A stretch of DNA of 64,000 bases from Marinobacter daepoensis DSM 16072 (GCF_000421165.1 NZ_ATWI01000011.1:310001-374000), one strand, 5' to 3'. Numbered from the stretch's first letter, positions 52,888-62,734 are shown. The notes: generated by a model from the letters alone, not told the origin. A program made the numbers and translations.

Positions 52888-54616
52888 CAGCGGGTACGGG
52901 ATTGGCGATCTCCTCGGCCTTGGGAGCCAGTCGGTCCGCAAGAATTATTACCCGGCGTTGCAGGAACGAATCGACGAACTGGAACAGGAACGAAACCGCT
53001 ACAAATGGCTGTTTGAGAACGCGTTGCACGGTATTTTCCAGGCGAACCTTCGTGGTGGCCTGTTGGCCTGCAATCCGGCCATGGCCCGTATTTGCGGTTA
53101 CCAGACCCCGGAACAGCTTCAGCAACGGCTGATCCGGCTTCGGGAACAGTTGTTTTTCAGTGCCGCTGAGTTTGATGTTATCCGCCAGGAGCTGCTGGAT
53201 TATGGCAGTCTCAGTGCGCGTGAAACCCGCTTTCGTCGTGCCGATCAAACCCCGGTGCATGTGGCAGTGACCATGCTCCGCCGGCCTGATCTGGGGCCAG
53301 AGGTGGTGGAGGCGTTTGTTGCCGATATTACGGATCGGGTTCAGGCCCGGGAGAAGCTGGAGCAACTGAACGCGGAGCTGGAACAACGGGTGGAAGAGCG
53401 CACGGAAGCCCTGCAGAACGCTAATGTTGATCTTCGGTACCAGATTGAAGAGCGTGAAAAGGTTGAGCAGGAACTGGTGGTGGCAGTGGACGCCGCGAAA
53501 GAGGCAAACCGGAGCAAGGATAAATATCTGGCGGCCGCCAGCCACGATTTACTCCAGCCGCTGAATGCCGCCCGCCTGATGATTTCTGCCCTTCAGGACA
53601 GTGAGTTGCCAGACCAGGAAAGCCGAATGGTCCGGCAGGCGCACCGGGCTCTGGAAGGGGCAGAGGACCTGCTTGCCGACCTCCTCGACATCTCCAAACT
53701 CGATCAGCAGGCGATGAAGCCGGATCTGATCTACACCGATATTGATGAGATGGCTCGGGGGCTTGGGGCGGAATTTGAGGCCGTGGCGGTAAACGCCGGC
53801 CTGGCATTTCGGGTCCGGTCAGCGCCTGCCATGGTGCACACGGATCAGCGCATGCTGACCCGCATCCTCCGAAATCTCATGAGTAATGCCTTCCGTTACA
53901 CCCGGACGGGGGGAGTGATGCTGGCGGTGCGTGTCTGGGAGAACGAGGTTCGCCTCGAAGTGTGGGATACCGGTGTGGGTATCGATTCGGCCAAGCTGGA
54001 CGACATATTCACTGAGTTTCATCAGATCCTGCCTGAGGGGAGCGGGGGACGGCAAGGGGTTGGGCTGGGGCTGGCCATTGTTGAACGCATGGTTCGGGTT
54101 CTTGGTTACCGGATCGAAGTAGCCTCTCGGCCGGGGCGGGGATCACGCTTTCGCCTGGTGTTGCCCAGAGCTTCCGTCCCCACGTTTCAGGCATTTGCTC
54201 GCCCCTCAATGCCTGAGTCACTGGACAAAGGGTTTGGGGGGGCTGTGGTGCTGGTGATCGATAACGAACCGGCGGTGCTTGAGAGCATGCAGATGCTGCT
54301 CGAACGCTGGGGCTGCCGTGTTGTGGCGGCATACAGTCGTGAACATGCGCTGGCCACCCTGAAGGAAGAACAGCTGACACCGCAGGCGGTGCTGGCGGAT
54401 TACCACCTGGACCATGGCCAGACCGGGTTTGATGCCATTCACGGTGTGCGCAAGTATCTGGGGATGGATCTGCCCAGTGCGATTATCACCGCCGACCGAA
54501 GTGACGAGACCCGGGCATTGCTCCGGGCCCAGTATCTGCCCGTACTCAACAAACCGGTCAAGCCAAACCGGCTCCGGGCTTTGTTAACCAGTCTGGTCGC
54601 CTCATCATCGTTCTGA
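52871..54616 (+). CDS. ercS: Hybrid sensor histidine kinase ErcS
   Basis: 581 aa soluble hybrid kinase, a shorter relative of the NahK-like protein at 9968 with a single PAS domain (about 40-160; MWLFENALHGIFQANLRGG-type start) and coiled linker. His225 in AAASHDLLQPLNAA is the phospho-acceptor, ATPase N box RNLMSNAFRYTRT and G boxes WDTGVGIDSAK and VGLGLAIVERM follow, and receiver Asp510 (LADYHLDHG) ends the protein. ATG 52871 overlaps ercA; GGTGG lies just upstream. It is the likely kinase for ErbR or a receiver in the ErcS/ErcS' network (known in P. aeruginosa). Confidence 0.92.
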   Translation: MKKPSDSGYGIGDLLGLGSQSVRKNYYPALQERIDELEQERNRYKWLFENALHGIFQANLRGGLLACNPAMARICGYQTPEQLQQRLIRLREQLFFSAAEFDVIRQELLDYGSLSARETRFRRADQTPVHVAVTMLRRPDLGPEVVEAFVADITDRVQAREKLEQLNAELEQRVEERTEALQNANVDLRYQIEEREKVEQELVVAVDAAKEANRSKDKYLAAASHDLLQPLNAARLMISALQDSELPDQESRMVRQAHRALEGAEDLLADLLDISKLDQQAMKPDLIYTDIDEMARGLGAEFEAVAVNAGLAFRVRSAPAMVHTDQRMLTRILRNLMSNAFRYTRTGGVMLAVRVWENEVRLEVWDTGVGIDSAKLDDIFTEFHQILPEGSGGRQGVGLGLAIVERMVRVLGYRIEVASRPGRGSRFRLVLPRASVPTFQAFARPSMPESLDKGFGGAVVLVIDNEPAVLESMQMLLERWGCRVVAAYSREHALATLKEEQLTPQAVLADYHLDHGQTGFDAIHGVRKYLGMDLPSAIITADRSDETRALLRAQYLPVLNKPVKPNRLRALLTSLVASSSF

Positions 54617-54691
54617 CCGCTCTGTAATCATCGCCTCCCCTGCCTTGAGGGAACGACTACACTTAGTTCTAGTGATCAGGAGGTAGGCGAG

Positions 54692-54979
54692 ATGACAACT
54701 CAAGAGAATAATCTGACCAATCATGAGGTAACGATCTGCCTTGCCGGAGGGGCTGTGCTGGGGCCGTTTAATGCGACCTGGACCCGGGATTCCGGTGGCG
54801 ATGTGAGAGAGCTGGTCCGGCAGTACGATGCCTTTCTTCAGGGCGAGAAACAGAGCCGGTTCAAGTTTCACCTTCACGATACCTACACCAACACGGTTCA
54901 AACTCTCATTCTGAACTTTGAGCAAGTGACCGGCATCTGCGACCATGTCCGGTTGAGGTCCCGCAACAACGACACCTGA
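54692..54979 (+). CDS. Hypothetical small protein
   Basis: 95 aa with no signal, membrane segment or recognised motif. The central part GPFNATWTRDSGGDVRELVRQ and FKFHLHDTYTNTVQTL suggests a small alpha/beta fold. A strong AGGAGG lies 8 bases before ATG and the gene is isolated between ercS and fumC, 46 bases before the latter. It may be cotranscribed with fumC. Function unknown. Confidence 0.7.
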   Translation: MTTQENNLTNHEVTICLAGGAVLGPFNATWTRDSGGDVRELVRQYDAFLQGEKQSRFKFHLHDTYTNTVQTLILNFEQVTGICDHVRLRSRNNDT

Positions 54980-55025
54980 TGTCGTGTTGGGGGAAGCGTC
55001 AAGCACCATTTAAAAGGAGAGGGCA

Positions 55026-56402
55026 GTGACTGAGTTCAGAACCGAGAAAGATAGCCTTGGTGAGGTTCGGGTGCCGAAAGAGGCGCTTTGGGGGGCTCAG
55101 ACGCAGCGAGCGGTGGACAATTTTCCGGTGAGCGGGCATCCCATGCCTCCGGCGTTTATTTCTTCCGTGGTTCAGGTTAAGCGCGCCGCGGCCCAGGCCA
55201 ATGCCTCGCTGGGACTGTTGGCCCCGGAGCTGCGGGATGCGGTTTGCGACGCCTGCCAGAGGCTACTGAACGGCGAGTTTGCCGACCAGTTCCCGGTCGA
55301 TCGGTATCAGACGGGTTCCGGCACCAGCACCAACATGAATGTGAATGAGGTGATCGCAGCGCTGGCTCGTCAGCAAGGCCGTGATGTGCATCCCAATGAC
55401 CACGTAAACATGAGCCAGAGTTCCAATGATGTGATTCCAACGGCGATTCACGTCAGTTCGTTGTTGTCGGTGAAAACGCAGCTTTTGCCGGCCCTGTCTC
55501 ACCTGCGCGGTGTGATCTACGGCCGGGAAGCCGAATTATCGAGCCAGGTGAAGACCGGACGCACCCACCTGATGGACGCCATGCCGGTCACTCTGGGGCA
55601 GGAACTTCGAACCTGGCGTGAACAGATCGCGGCGGCGGAGCGGCGACTGGAGACCGCCATGGCGGATCTGGCTTTTCTGCCCCAGGGTGGGACGGCGGTC
55701 GGCACCGGCGTTAATGCGGCTTCCGAGTTTGCCGGACAATTCGTGAAGTTTCTGAAGAACAACACGGGCTACCCGTTCCGATCCATGGAGCACAAGTTTG
55801 TTGGCCAGAGCGCGGTGGATGCGCCTGTCGCGTTGTCGGCCCAGTTACGCGGTGTTGCGGTAGTGCTGACCAAGATCGCCAACGATTTGCGTTGGATGAA
55901 CAGTGGGCCGATTCATGGGCTTGCGGAAATCAGTCTGCCCGCTTTGCAGCCGGGCAGTAGCATTATGCCTGGCAAGGTGAATCCGGTTGTGCCGGAATCT
56001 GTCGCCATGGTCTGTACTCAGGTGATGGGGCTGGACACTGCCGTTGCCATAGCCGGGCAGTCCGGTAACTTTCAGTTGAATGTGATGCTGCCCCTGGTGG
56101 GGGCCAATCTGCTGGATATGATCCATCTGTTGACCAGCGCCACGGGTTTGTTGGCAGATAAGGCCTTGAAAGGCTTTACCGTGAATGCCAGCAATCTGGA
56201 CCATGGCGTTGGTCGTAATCCTGTATTGGTTACCGCGTTGAATCCGGAAATCGGGTACGCGCTGGCGGCGGATATTGCCAAGGAAGCGTATCGTACCGGA
56301 CGACCGGTTATCGAGGTTGCCGAAGAGCGAAGCGGGTTGAGCCGGCGACGGCTTGAGGAACTGATGGACCCGCTGAAGCTGACACGGGGAGGCCTGACCT
56401 GA
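55026..56402 (+). CDS. fumC: Class II fumarate hydratase FumC
   Basis: 458 aa aspartase/fumarase-superfamily enzyme of the TCA cycle. TGSGTSTNMNVNEVIA, TGRTHLMDAMPVTLGQE and the signature GSSIMPGKVNPV are all present, ending DPLKLTRGG. GTG start at 55026 with AAAGGAGAGGGCA upstream. Iron-independent class II enzymes are often used under iron limitation or oxidative stress. The CDP-archaeol synthase-like gene follows 29 bases later. Confidence 0.96.
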   Translation: MTEFRTEKDSLGEVRVPKEALWGAQTQRAVDNFPVSGHPMPPAFISSVVQVKRAAAQANASLGLLAPELRDAVCDACQRLLNGEFADQFPVDRYQTGSGTSTNMNVNEVIAALARQQGRDVHPNDHVNMSQSSNDVIPTAIHVSSLLSVKTQLLPALSHLRGVIYGREAELSSQVKTGRTHLMDAMPVTLGQELRTWREQIAAAERRLETAMADLAFLPQGGTAVGTGVNAASEFAGQFVKFLKNNTGYPFRSMEHKFVGQSAVDAPVALSAQLRGVAVVLTKIANDLRWMNSGPIHGLAEISLPALQPGSSIMPGKVNPVVPESVAMVCTQVMGLDTAVAIAGQSGNFQLNVMLPLVGANLLDMIHLLTSATGLLADKALKGFTVNASNLDHGVGRNPVLVTALNPEIGYALAADIAKEAYRTGRPVIEVAEERSGLSRRRLEELMDPLKLTRGGLT

Positions 56403-56431
56403 CGGGTCGACTGTGAAATGAGGGGGCGAGG

Positions 56432-56914
56432 GTGCTGCTGTCTCTTGAGTTGTATGTAATGCTTGTGCTGGCGAACGGGTCTCCGGTGGTGGTGGCGAGG
56501 ATGCTGCATCATCGGGGTAACTGTCCGATTGATGGCGGCAGGCTGTGGATGGACGGCAGACCTCTGCTTGGGTCAAGCAAGACCTGGCGAGGCCTGTTTT
56601 CCGGGGTAGTCACCTGTGCGCTGTTTGCCTTTTGGACTGGGTTGGGCTGGCTGTTCGGCGCATTCTTCGGCTTTCTGGCGTTGTTGGGCGACATGGTCAG
56701 CAGCTTTATCAAACGCCGGATGGGGCTGGCCTCCAGCGCCCGGGCGGTCTGGCTTGATCAGCTTCCGGAAGCGTTATTGCCCATGGCGCTGGCCTGGTAC
56801 TGGCTGGAACTGCCGCTTTGGGAAGCGCTGGCTGTAGCGCTGTTGTTCGCGTTATCGAATATGTTGTTTTCCCCCCTGTTTTTCCGCCTGGGTATTCGCA
56901 AACAGCCTCACTGA
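56432..56914 (+). CDS. CDP-archaeol synthase-like membrane protein (PF01864)
   Basis: 160 aa with about five hydrophobic helices. The segments LLLANGSPV and GNCPIDGGRLWMDGRPLLGSSKTWRGLFSGV fit the CarS/DUF46 family, including the charged GSSKTWRG loop of the cytidylyltransferase superfamily. In bacteria its substrate is unknown. GTG start, AGGGGGCGAGG upstream. It is convergent with the phosphoesterase gene (2-base gap). Confidence 0.82.
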   Translation: MLLSLELYVMLVLANGSPVVVARMLHHRGNCPIDGGRLWMDGRPLLGSSKTWRGLFSGVVTCALFAFWTGLGWLFGAFFGFLALLGDMVSSFIKRRMGLASSARAVWLDQLPEALLPMALAWYWLELPLWEALAVALLFALSNMLFSPLFFRLGIRKQPH

Positions 56915-56916
56915 CG

Positions 56917-57894
56917 TCAGCCCGCTGGCCCTCGGGTGAGCGTGTGAACGGTCACTTCCGGGGGGCAGTTGAGGCGCACATTCAGGACTGAAGTGCCTGC
57001 GCCGGGAGATGTGTATCCCTGCATGCCGTTTACCTGCCAGAGGCCCCGGCCCAGCTTTCTTGGGCAGTCCGAATCCAGAGTCAGAGGAATGCCGCCGGGC
57101 AGGCAGATCTGCCCCCCGTGAGTATGGCCACAGAGAAACAGGTCGTAGCCGGCGTGGGCGGCCTCGCGCCATATCTCGGGGGTGTGGCTCAGAAGAAGGC
57201 TGATTCCGCCTGTGGGGATGTCGTCACCGGCCCGGTGCAGATTGTGGACTTTGTAGTAATGCGCATCGTCCACTCCGGCAAGATAGAGTCGGCTTTCGCC
57301 GCGCTCCAGGGGGATCATTTCGTTCATTAATAGCCGATACCCCATGTCTTCCAGGGCGGGCACCATGCGCACACTGTCGTGATTGCCAAGAACTGCACAG
57401 GCGTCGCCGTGAATGGCGTCGCGAAGCCTGGCCATGCCGTCCAGAGCGTTGTCGATCGGGCCCCAGGTGCGTTGCCGGTAGTCGCCGGTCAGGACACACA
57501 GATCGTAATCCAGAGGCGAGATCGCACGGATCACCGCCTGAAGATTCTGCTCATCCATGTCAACGTGGAGATCGGTGAGGTGAAGAATGCGAAAGCCCTC
57601 AAATGCTACCGGAAGATCTGGCAGCACGAAGGTGTTGTTCACGGTATTCAGCCTGAGGCTGTTGGCCTGGGCCCGGCCTAGCAGACCGACGGCCTTCAGG
57701 CAGAAACGTATCAGGCCCGGGGCGTTGGTCAGGTTCTCAAGGTGAAAGGAGCGCTTGTCACGACCGAATACCCGGGCTTCGGTTTCCCGTTCTATACCCA
57801 GTCTTTGCCGGGCGTGCACGGGCCCCAGCCTGAGACTCAGGCGATAATAGAGCAACTCCTCCTGATCTTCCGGTACGCGAACCCTTGCGGTCAT
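56917..57894 (-). CDS. Metallophosphoesterase (calcineurin-like)
   Basis: 325 aa. Metal-binding motifs follow the order of the family: HLTDLHVDM, VLTGDYR, AVLGNHDS, LLLSHTPEI and LCGHTHGGQICLPGG. The N-terminal 100 residues are basic and hydrophobic without a clear signal, so the protein may be cytoplasmic or peripheral (YkuE/LpxH-like). Substrate unknown. The start is preceded by AGGGAT. Confidence 0.9.
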   Translation of the reverse strand: MTARVRVPEDQEELLYYRLSLRLGPVHARQRLGIERETEARVFGRDKRSFHLENLTNAPGLIRFCLKAVGLLGRAQANSLRLNTVNNTFVLPDLPVAFEGFRILHLTDLHVDMDEQNLQAVIRAISPLDYDLCVLTGDYRQRTWGPIDNALDGMARLRDAIHGDACAVLGNHDSVRMVPALEDMGYRLLMNEMIPLERGESRLYLAGVDDAHYYKVHNLHRAGDDIPTGGISLLLSHTPEIWREAAHAGYDLFLCGHTHGGQICLPGGIPLTLDSDCPRKLGRGLWQVNGMQGYTSPGAGTSVLNVRLNCPPEVTVHTLTRGPAG

Positions 57895-58054
57895 TCTGAT
57901 ATCCCTGATGCCGAGCGGAGTCTTATCGGTGACTCCTGTCTTTATTATGGTTGCTGCCTTGGGTTGTGCAAATTACCGCGGGCGATTTGGCTTTTTGTGG
58001 TTGAAGCGCCACAATCAGAAATTACACGATGACGTCCCGAGAATGGAGTATCCC

Positions 58055-58705
58055 ATGCCTGATGCCTGTAATCTGCCCGGCCTGAGTGTGCCCCGGAGTC
58101 GCTTTCCCGATCCGGAGCAGGACTTGCCAGAGGAGGGTAACGATGCCCGGCTTGTCATCGCCGGTGGTTGTTTCTGGTGTGTGGAAGCGGTTTTCCTGGC
58201 CGTTGATGGCGTGACCCAGGCGGCTTCGGGGTATGCCGGGGGCGCGGCTGAAACGGCCAATTATGACGCGGTCTGCAGCGGGCAGACGGGCCATGCTGAA
58301 GTGGTGGAGGTGCGCTACAATCCCGCCGTGGTCAGCTTCGGCCAACTGTTGAAGCTGTTTTTCTCCGTTGCTCATGATCCGACTCAGCTGAACCGGCAGG
58401 GGAATGATGTGGGTACTCAATACCGCTCGGCGATTTTCTATGAAAGCCCGGATCAGAAGGCGGTAGCCAGCGGGTATATCCGGCAGTTGGACGCCGCCGG
58501 CGTGTATGAACACCCTATCGTCACGACTCTGGAGCCTCTGGAAGCATTTTTCCCGGCCGAAGAGCATCACCAGAACTTCGCCGCCCGGAACCCCTGGCAG
58601 CCCTACATTATGGCGGTTGCCGCGCCGAAGATGGAGAAACTGGCCAGCACCTGGCCAGACCGCCTGAAATCGGAATACCGTAACGACGACCCAGACCAGG
58701 CCTGA
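58055..58705 (+). CDS. msrA: Peptide methionine sulfoxide reductase MsrA
   Basis: 216 aa. The active Cys39 is in [18 protein letters not shown], with [26 protein letters not shown] and [11 protein letters not shown]. It repairs Met-S-sulfoxide in proteins. ATG 58055 is chosen because GGAG lies 6 bases upstream and the family starts there; the frame is open from 57908. msrB follows 10 bases later, so they form an operon. Confidence 0.94.
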   Translation: MPDACNLPGLSVPRSRFPDPEQDLPEEGNDARLVIAGGCFWCVEAVFLAVDGVTQAASGYAGGAAETANYDAVCSGQTGHAEVVEVRYNPAVVSFGQLLKLFFSVAHDPTQLNRQGNDVGTQYRSAIFYESPDQKAVASGYIRQLDAAGVYEHPIVTTLEPLEAFFPAEEHHQNFAARNPWQPYIMAVAAPKMEKLASTWPDRLKSEYRNDDPDQA

Positions 58706-58715
58706 GGAGGCAACA

Positions 58716-59141
58716 ATGAGTGTATCTGCAGCAGGTTACGACCTGACGCCGTTAACTCCGGAAAAGATTGAAACCCTGGCCGGACAACTGTCCTCTGAGG
58801 AGCGCCGGGTATTGCTTGACCACGGGACGGAACGCCCGTTCTGTGGCACCTTGCTGGATAACAAAATGGCCGGCACCTACCATTGCCGGCTGTGCGATCT
58901 GCCTCTGTTCAGTTCGGACTCCAAGTTTGACTCGGGCACGGGCTGGCCCAGCTTCTTCCAGCCTTTTGATCCTGACCACATCCGGTATCTGGAGGACAGC
59001 AGCCTGGGTATGACTCGTACCGAGATTCGTTGCCCGCGCTGCGACAGTCATCTGGGGCATGTCTTTCCCGATGGGCCTCCTCCCACCGGACAGCGGTATT
59101 GTCTGAACTCCATTGCCATGGAGTTTCATGGCGCTGAGTGA
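58716..59141 (+). CDS. msrB: Peptide methionine sulfoxide reductase MsrB
   Basis: 141 aa. Zinc-binding Cys pairs at 57/60 (HCRLC) and 106/109 (CPRC), [19 protein letters not shown] with catalytic Cys129. It reduces Met-R-sulfoxide. CTGAGGAGGC precedes ATG. Operon partner of msrA. Confidence 0.96.
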   Translation: MSVSAAGYDLTPLTPEKIETLAGQLSSEERRVLLDHGTERPFCGTLLDNKMAGTYHCRLCDLPLFSSDSKFDSGTGWPSFFQPFDPDHIRYLEDSSLGMTRTEIRCPRCDSHLGHVFPDGPPPTGQRYCLNSIAMEFHGAE

Positions 59142-59162
59142 AACGGGCGGGCGTTGCTTGGG

Positions 59163-59480
59163 TTATCTGGGCTGCCGGGTAACGGAGGCAACGTAATCGG
59201 CGACCGCCTGAATCTCAGCGGCGGTCAGTGAGGCCTCAAATGAAGGCATCACGCCCACGCCACTGGTGACGGCCCGCACAATCCGTTCACGGTCAGGTTG
59301 CAGCTCATCCAGATTCGGGCCGATGGTGCCTGCAGCGTCAGCATCGGCCAGGGTATGGCATAAGGTGCAGGAGGGCTGAGCCAGTTCGGTGAAAACCTGG
59401 CGCCCCATGTTGTCGCCCGCAGGCACGGTGGAGGCAAACGTCAGCCCCCCGGCGACGATGATCAGACGCATTGTTCTCAT
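59163..59480 (-). CDS. sorB: Cytochrome c subunit of sulfite dehydrogenase (SorB-like)
   Basis: 105 aa. Signal RLIIVAGGLTFASTVPAG, haem site CTLCH (38-42), and MPSFEASLTAAEIQAVADYV with a possible axial Met. It would accept electrons from SorA, whose gene lies just upstream on the same strand. ATG 59480 is chosen for the signal peptide; the frame is open to 59543, overlapping sorA. Confidence 0.82.
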   Translation of the reverse strand: MRTMRLIIVAGGLTFASTVPAGDNMGRQVFTELAQPSCTLCHTLADADAAGTIGPNLDELQPDRERIVRAVTSGVGVMPSFEASLTAAEIQAVADYVASVTRQPR

Positions 59481-59535
59481 GATGCCCGCACCATGAAGTG
59501 CGGGCGGCAGGCATCCGTGCGCCGCCCGCGGCGAA

Positions 59536-60762
59536 TCAGCCAACGGCGACCGTTACTCCGTGGTCGCTCCACCCATTGTGTCCATAACCACGCTCGTTAT
59601 CGACGCGACCTTCTGGCTGGCGGTTGCCGTTCACATCGGTTGCGCGACTGACAATCCGGTAGCTTCCAGAGGGCAGATCGGTTGCCAGAACAAACGGCCG
59701 CCAGGCATACGGGCCCAGATCCGGCCCCAGAAACCGGGCGGTTTTCCAGGTTTTGCCACCGTCGATGGAGACCTCGACGGCCTTCAGGCCTACGGCACCT
59801 CCCAAGGCAACGCCGTAAATCAGGTTGCGCCCCGGTTGACTGGATTGCAGTGGCGCCGTCACCCACGACTTCACGTTCATCTCCCACATGGAGGGCTGGT
59901 CCGGGGCGCCCTTCATGCCAACGTCCCGTACCCGATAACCGGAGGCCTGAATCTTGGCTCCGGTCTGCTTGTCGGTCATCGCTATTTTCTTCACGTATTT
60001 GACATTGTTGACACCATAGTAGCCCGGCACGACCAGTCGTAGCGGGCCGCCATGGGTTCGTGGCAGGGGCTCATCGTTGAGCGCCCACGCGAGCATGGCG
60101 CTGTCCAGCGCCCGGGTGGGAATGGATCGCTCCACCATAATGGATGCCGGGTCTAGCCCGTCCGGCAGGGTTTCTCCTCCGGCCCCGGTGACATAGCGGG
60201 CGCCGTCAACCGCGCCTCCAAGGGCCTGGATGACATCCCGAAGGGGTACGCCTGTCCACATGACGCACCCGGCCGCACCGACAGACCACTGGGTGCCACT
60301 GGCGCCGTGAGGAAAGAAGGCACGGCCATTGCCGGAACACTGCAGTACCGCTGCAACGGTGGTGACCCCCATCGATTTGAGTTCCCCGACTGTCATTGTT
60401 TTCGGGTTGTTCACCCCTTCGAACCGGATTTCCCACGCGTCGGGATCCATGGTTACGCTGGCGGGTGGGGGTGGCAGGTTATTACGCACAAACAGGCGAT
60501 CACTGGGGGTAATGACGCCACTGCCGATGGCCCCCCGCTGGGTTTCCATCGTGTTGGCGCTGTGCACGATCAGGGCGCTGCGTTCTTTCCAGGCGGCGTA
60601 ATCCGGAAGGGATTTGGGTTCTTCGGCGGTTCCCAGCCGACTGAACCCCAGCAGGCTGACAGCTGCCATGGCCCCTGCGCTGCCGATCAGAATTCGTCGC
60701 CGGGAGAGATTATCAGGGGCGACCGATCCCGGCGATTGCAGTTGGTTTTTGAGTTTGGTCAT
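59536..60762 (-). CDS. sorA: Sulfite oxidase-family molybdopterin enzyme with Tat signal (SorA-like)
   Basis: 408 aa. Tat signal with SRRRILIGSAGAMAAVSLL (20-38). The Moco Cys142 is in AVLQCSGNGRAFFP, and HGGPLRLVVPGYYGVNNVKY with KAVEVSIDGGKTW completes the SUOX fold. It oxidises sulfite in the periplasm. ATG 60762 is chosen because AGGAG lies 7 bases upstream; the frame is open to 60792. It pairs with SorB and sits beside msrAB, giving a sulfur-redox and repair cluster. Confidence 0.92.
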   Translation of the reverse strand: MTKLKNQLQSPGSVAPDNLSRRRILIGSAGAMAAVSLLGFSRLGTAEEPKSLPDYAAWKERSALIVHSANTMETQRGAIGSGVITPSDRLFVRNNLPPPPASVTMDPDAWEIRFEGVNNPKTMTVGELKSMGVTTVAAVLQCSGNGRAFFPHGASGTQWSVGAAGCVMWTGVPLRDVIQALGGAVDGARYVTGAGGETLPDGLDPASIMVERSIPTRALDSAMLAWALNDEPLPRTHGGPLRLVVPGYYGVNNVKYVKKIAMTDKQTGAKIQASGYRVRDVGMKGAPDQPSMWEMNVKSWVTAPLQSSQPGRNLIYGVALGGAVGLKAVEVSIDGGKTWKTARFLGPDLGPYAWRPFVLATDLPSGSYRIVSRATDVNGNRQPEGRVDNERGYGHNGWSDHGVTVAVG

Positions 60763-60965
60763 GTTCGGTCTCCTGTCGTTGATCTTGTTCACGGAGGGCC
60801 GGGGCGCAAACGGGTTTGCGCATGTACAACCTAATTATCTATAGCGCCTGTTCAATAATTGATCAAATGTGGCGGTATTATTCAGGGGCAGGCCAAGTCG
60901 CTATAATCCGGAGACGTTATCCGGCCCCCGAATGTCAGGCCGGGATGCTCATAAGGTAATCAACG

Positions 60966-61730
60966 ATGAAGCGACTGAATCTGAGCCCTCTTACTGAATC
61001 AGCCACTCTGCTGCGCCGGGCGGGCGTAGTGGTGGGCTCTGTAGGGCTTACCGCGCTTTACTCGCTGCTGGTTTTAGTGCGCGCCTTGTTTGGACAACTG
61101 AATCGCTCGATTGTCGACAAATATTGTCGCGAATGGTCGGCGGCCCTGTTGCGGCTGGTGCGTGCCAGTCTGAGTGTCCGGGGGCAGGTGCCGGATTTTA
61201 ATGATGGCCGCCGGTATATCATCATGTGCACTCACGCCAGCCATTACGACATTCCGGTCAGTTTCGTGTCGCTTCCAGGGTCTATTCGCATGCTGGCAAA
61301 AAAGGAGCTGTTCCGTATCCCGTTGCTTGGCCAGGCCATGCGCGCTGCAGAGTTTCCGTCTGTGGACCGGGCGCACCGGACTCGTGCGGTCAGAGATCTG
61401 GAGAAGGCGCGGCAGATGATGGAGAGTGGTATTGTGCTGTGGGCGGCTCCTGAGGGGACGCGTTCACCGGATGGTCAGCTTTTGCCGTTCAAGAAAGGCT
61501 GTTTTCACCTGGCCCTTGAAACTCAGGCGGTGATCGTTCCGGTAGCCATCCGGGGCATTCATCGGGTGCTGCCTGCCCGAACCTGGCAGATTAACCTGGG
61601 GCAGCCTGTAGATGTCCGTGTGGGGAACCCCGTTGATACGGCAGGAAAAACCAGGGAAGACCTCGGGCAGCTGATGGACGAGGTCCGCAGCAACCTGATT
61701 GAGTTGCTGGGTAACGGCGAGGCCGAATAA
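60966..61730 (+). CDS. 1-acyl-sn-glycerol-3-phosphate acyltransferase, PlsC-like
   Basis: 254 aa membrane acyltransferase. The catalytic HX4D motif is HASHYD at 90-95, with FPSVDRAHRTRAVRD and PEGTRSPDGQLLPFKKGCFH (EGTR block) following. N-terminal hydrophobic helix at about 18-40. It transfers an acyl chain to lysophosphatidate. TAAGGTAATCAACG leads ATG. Isolated gene. Confidence 0.92.
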   Translation: MKRLNLSPLTESATLLRRAGVVVGSVGLTALYSLLVLVRALFGQLNRSIVDKYCREWSAALLRLVRASLSVRGQVPDFNDGRRYIIMCTHASHYDIPVSFVSLPGSIRMLAKKELFRIPLLGQAMRAAEFPSVDRAHRTRAVRDLEKARQMMESGIVLWAAPEGTRSPDGQLLPFKKGCFHLALETQAVIVPVAIRGIHRVLPARTWQINLGQPVDVRVGNPVDTAGKTREDLGQLMDEVRSNLIELLGNGEAE

Positions 61731-61750
61731 TCGGCTTCGCCGTTACCGCA

Positions 61751-62734
61751 TCAGGCGGTGGGTCCAACCACCGTCCACAGCAAATACCCGGTATAGGCGA
61801 CGTACGTGGTGAGCAGCAGGGTGCCATCCACTCTGGATATCAGCTTTCGCCAGCCCGTCAGGCCAAAGCCCATGACCAGAAGCGCCAGGGTCAGGCCAAG
61901 CATCAGGGTCCAGTCCCGGTAGAGCACCTCCGGAGCAACCGAAAGAGGCTGGATGACGGCGGCAAGCCCGACCACTGCCAGGGTGTTGAAAATCCCAGAC
62001 CCGAGAATGTTGCCCAGAATCAGGTCGTGTTCGTTTTTCTTTACGGCCGCGATGGCAGAGGCCAGTTCTGGCAGGGAGGTGCCAATCGCGACAACGGTCA
62101 GGCCGATAACCAGATCGCTGACGCCAAGGCTTTGCGCAATGGATACGGCGCCCCAGACCAGCAGGCGGGAGCTGACAACCAGCAGGACCAGCCCGACCAC
62201 GAGCCATATCAAAGCCGTTTTCATTGGCATCGGGTGAGCGATGATCTCCGCTTCGGTCTCTCCGCCCAGAGGATCGTTGTCTTTGCCCTGAAACCCCTGA
62301 TAGATAGACCAGCCCATTACGGCGGCAAACACCGCGAGCAGCACCCAGCCATCCAGCCGGCTCAGCTCGCCGTCAATCAGTTGGGCGCCTGCAATCAGGG
62401 TGAGCACGACCAACAGCGGGAGTTCTTTCCGTATGACCTGAGAGTGCACGGCAATCGGAGCGATCAGGGCCGTGAGGCCGACAATCAGGGCGATGTTGGT
62501 GATGTTGGAACCATAGCCGTTGCCAAGAGCCAGCCCCGGATTGCCGTCGGAGGCGGCCATAGCAGAAACGGCCAGCTCTGGTGCCGAGGTGCCAAAGCCG
62601 ATGATGACCATCCCGATCAGCAGCGTAGGCATTCCCAGATGCTTCGCCGTCGCGGCGGCACCATCGACAAACTTGTCTGCACTCCAGACCAGCAGAATAA
62701 GACCGGCAATAACGGCGCCGATTGCCATTAACAT
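61751..62734 (-). CDS. Calcium/sodium exchanger, YrbG-like
   Basis: 327 aa CaCA-family protein with about ten transmembrane helices and two duplicated alpha repeats, GFGTSAPELAVSAMAASDGN and AIGTSLPELASAIAAVKKNE, each followed by a GNGYGSNITNIA or GNILGSGIFNTLA block. It exchanges Ca2+ (or K+-linked Ca2+) for Na+. Convergent with plsC (20-base gap). Confidence 0.94.
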   Translation of the reverse strand: MLMAIGAVIAGLILLVWSADKFVDGAAATAKHLGMPTLLIGMVIIGFGTSAPELAVSAMAASDGNPGLALGNGYGSNITNIALIVGLTALIAPIAVHSQVIRKELPLLVVLTLIAGAQLIDGELSRLDGWVLLAVFAAVMGWSIYQGFQGKDNDPLGGETEAEIIAHPMPMKTALIWLVVGLVLLVVSSRLLVWGAVSIAQSLGVSDLVIGLTVVAIGTSLPELASAIAAVKKNEHDLILGNILGSGIFNTLAVVGLAAVIQPLSVAPEVLYRDWTLMLGLTLALLVMGFGLTGWRKLISRVDGTLLLTTYVAYTGYLLWTVVGPTA

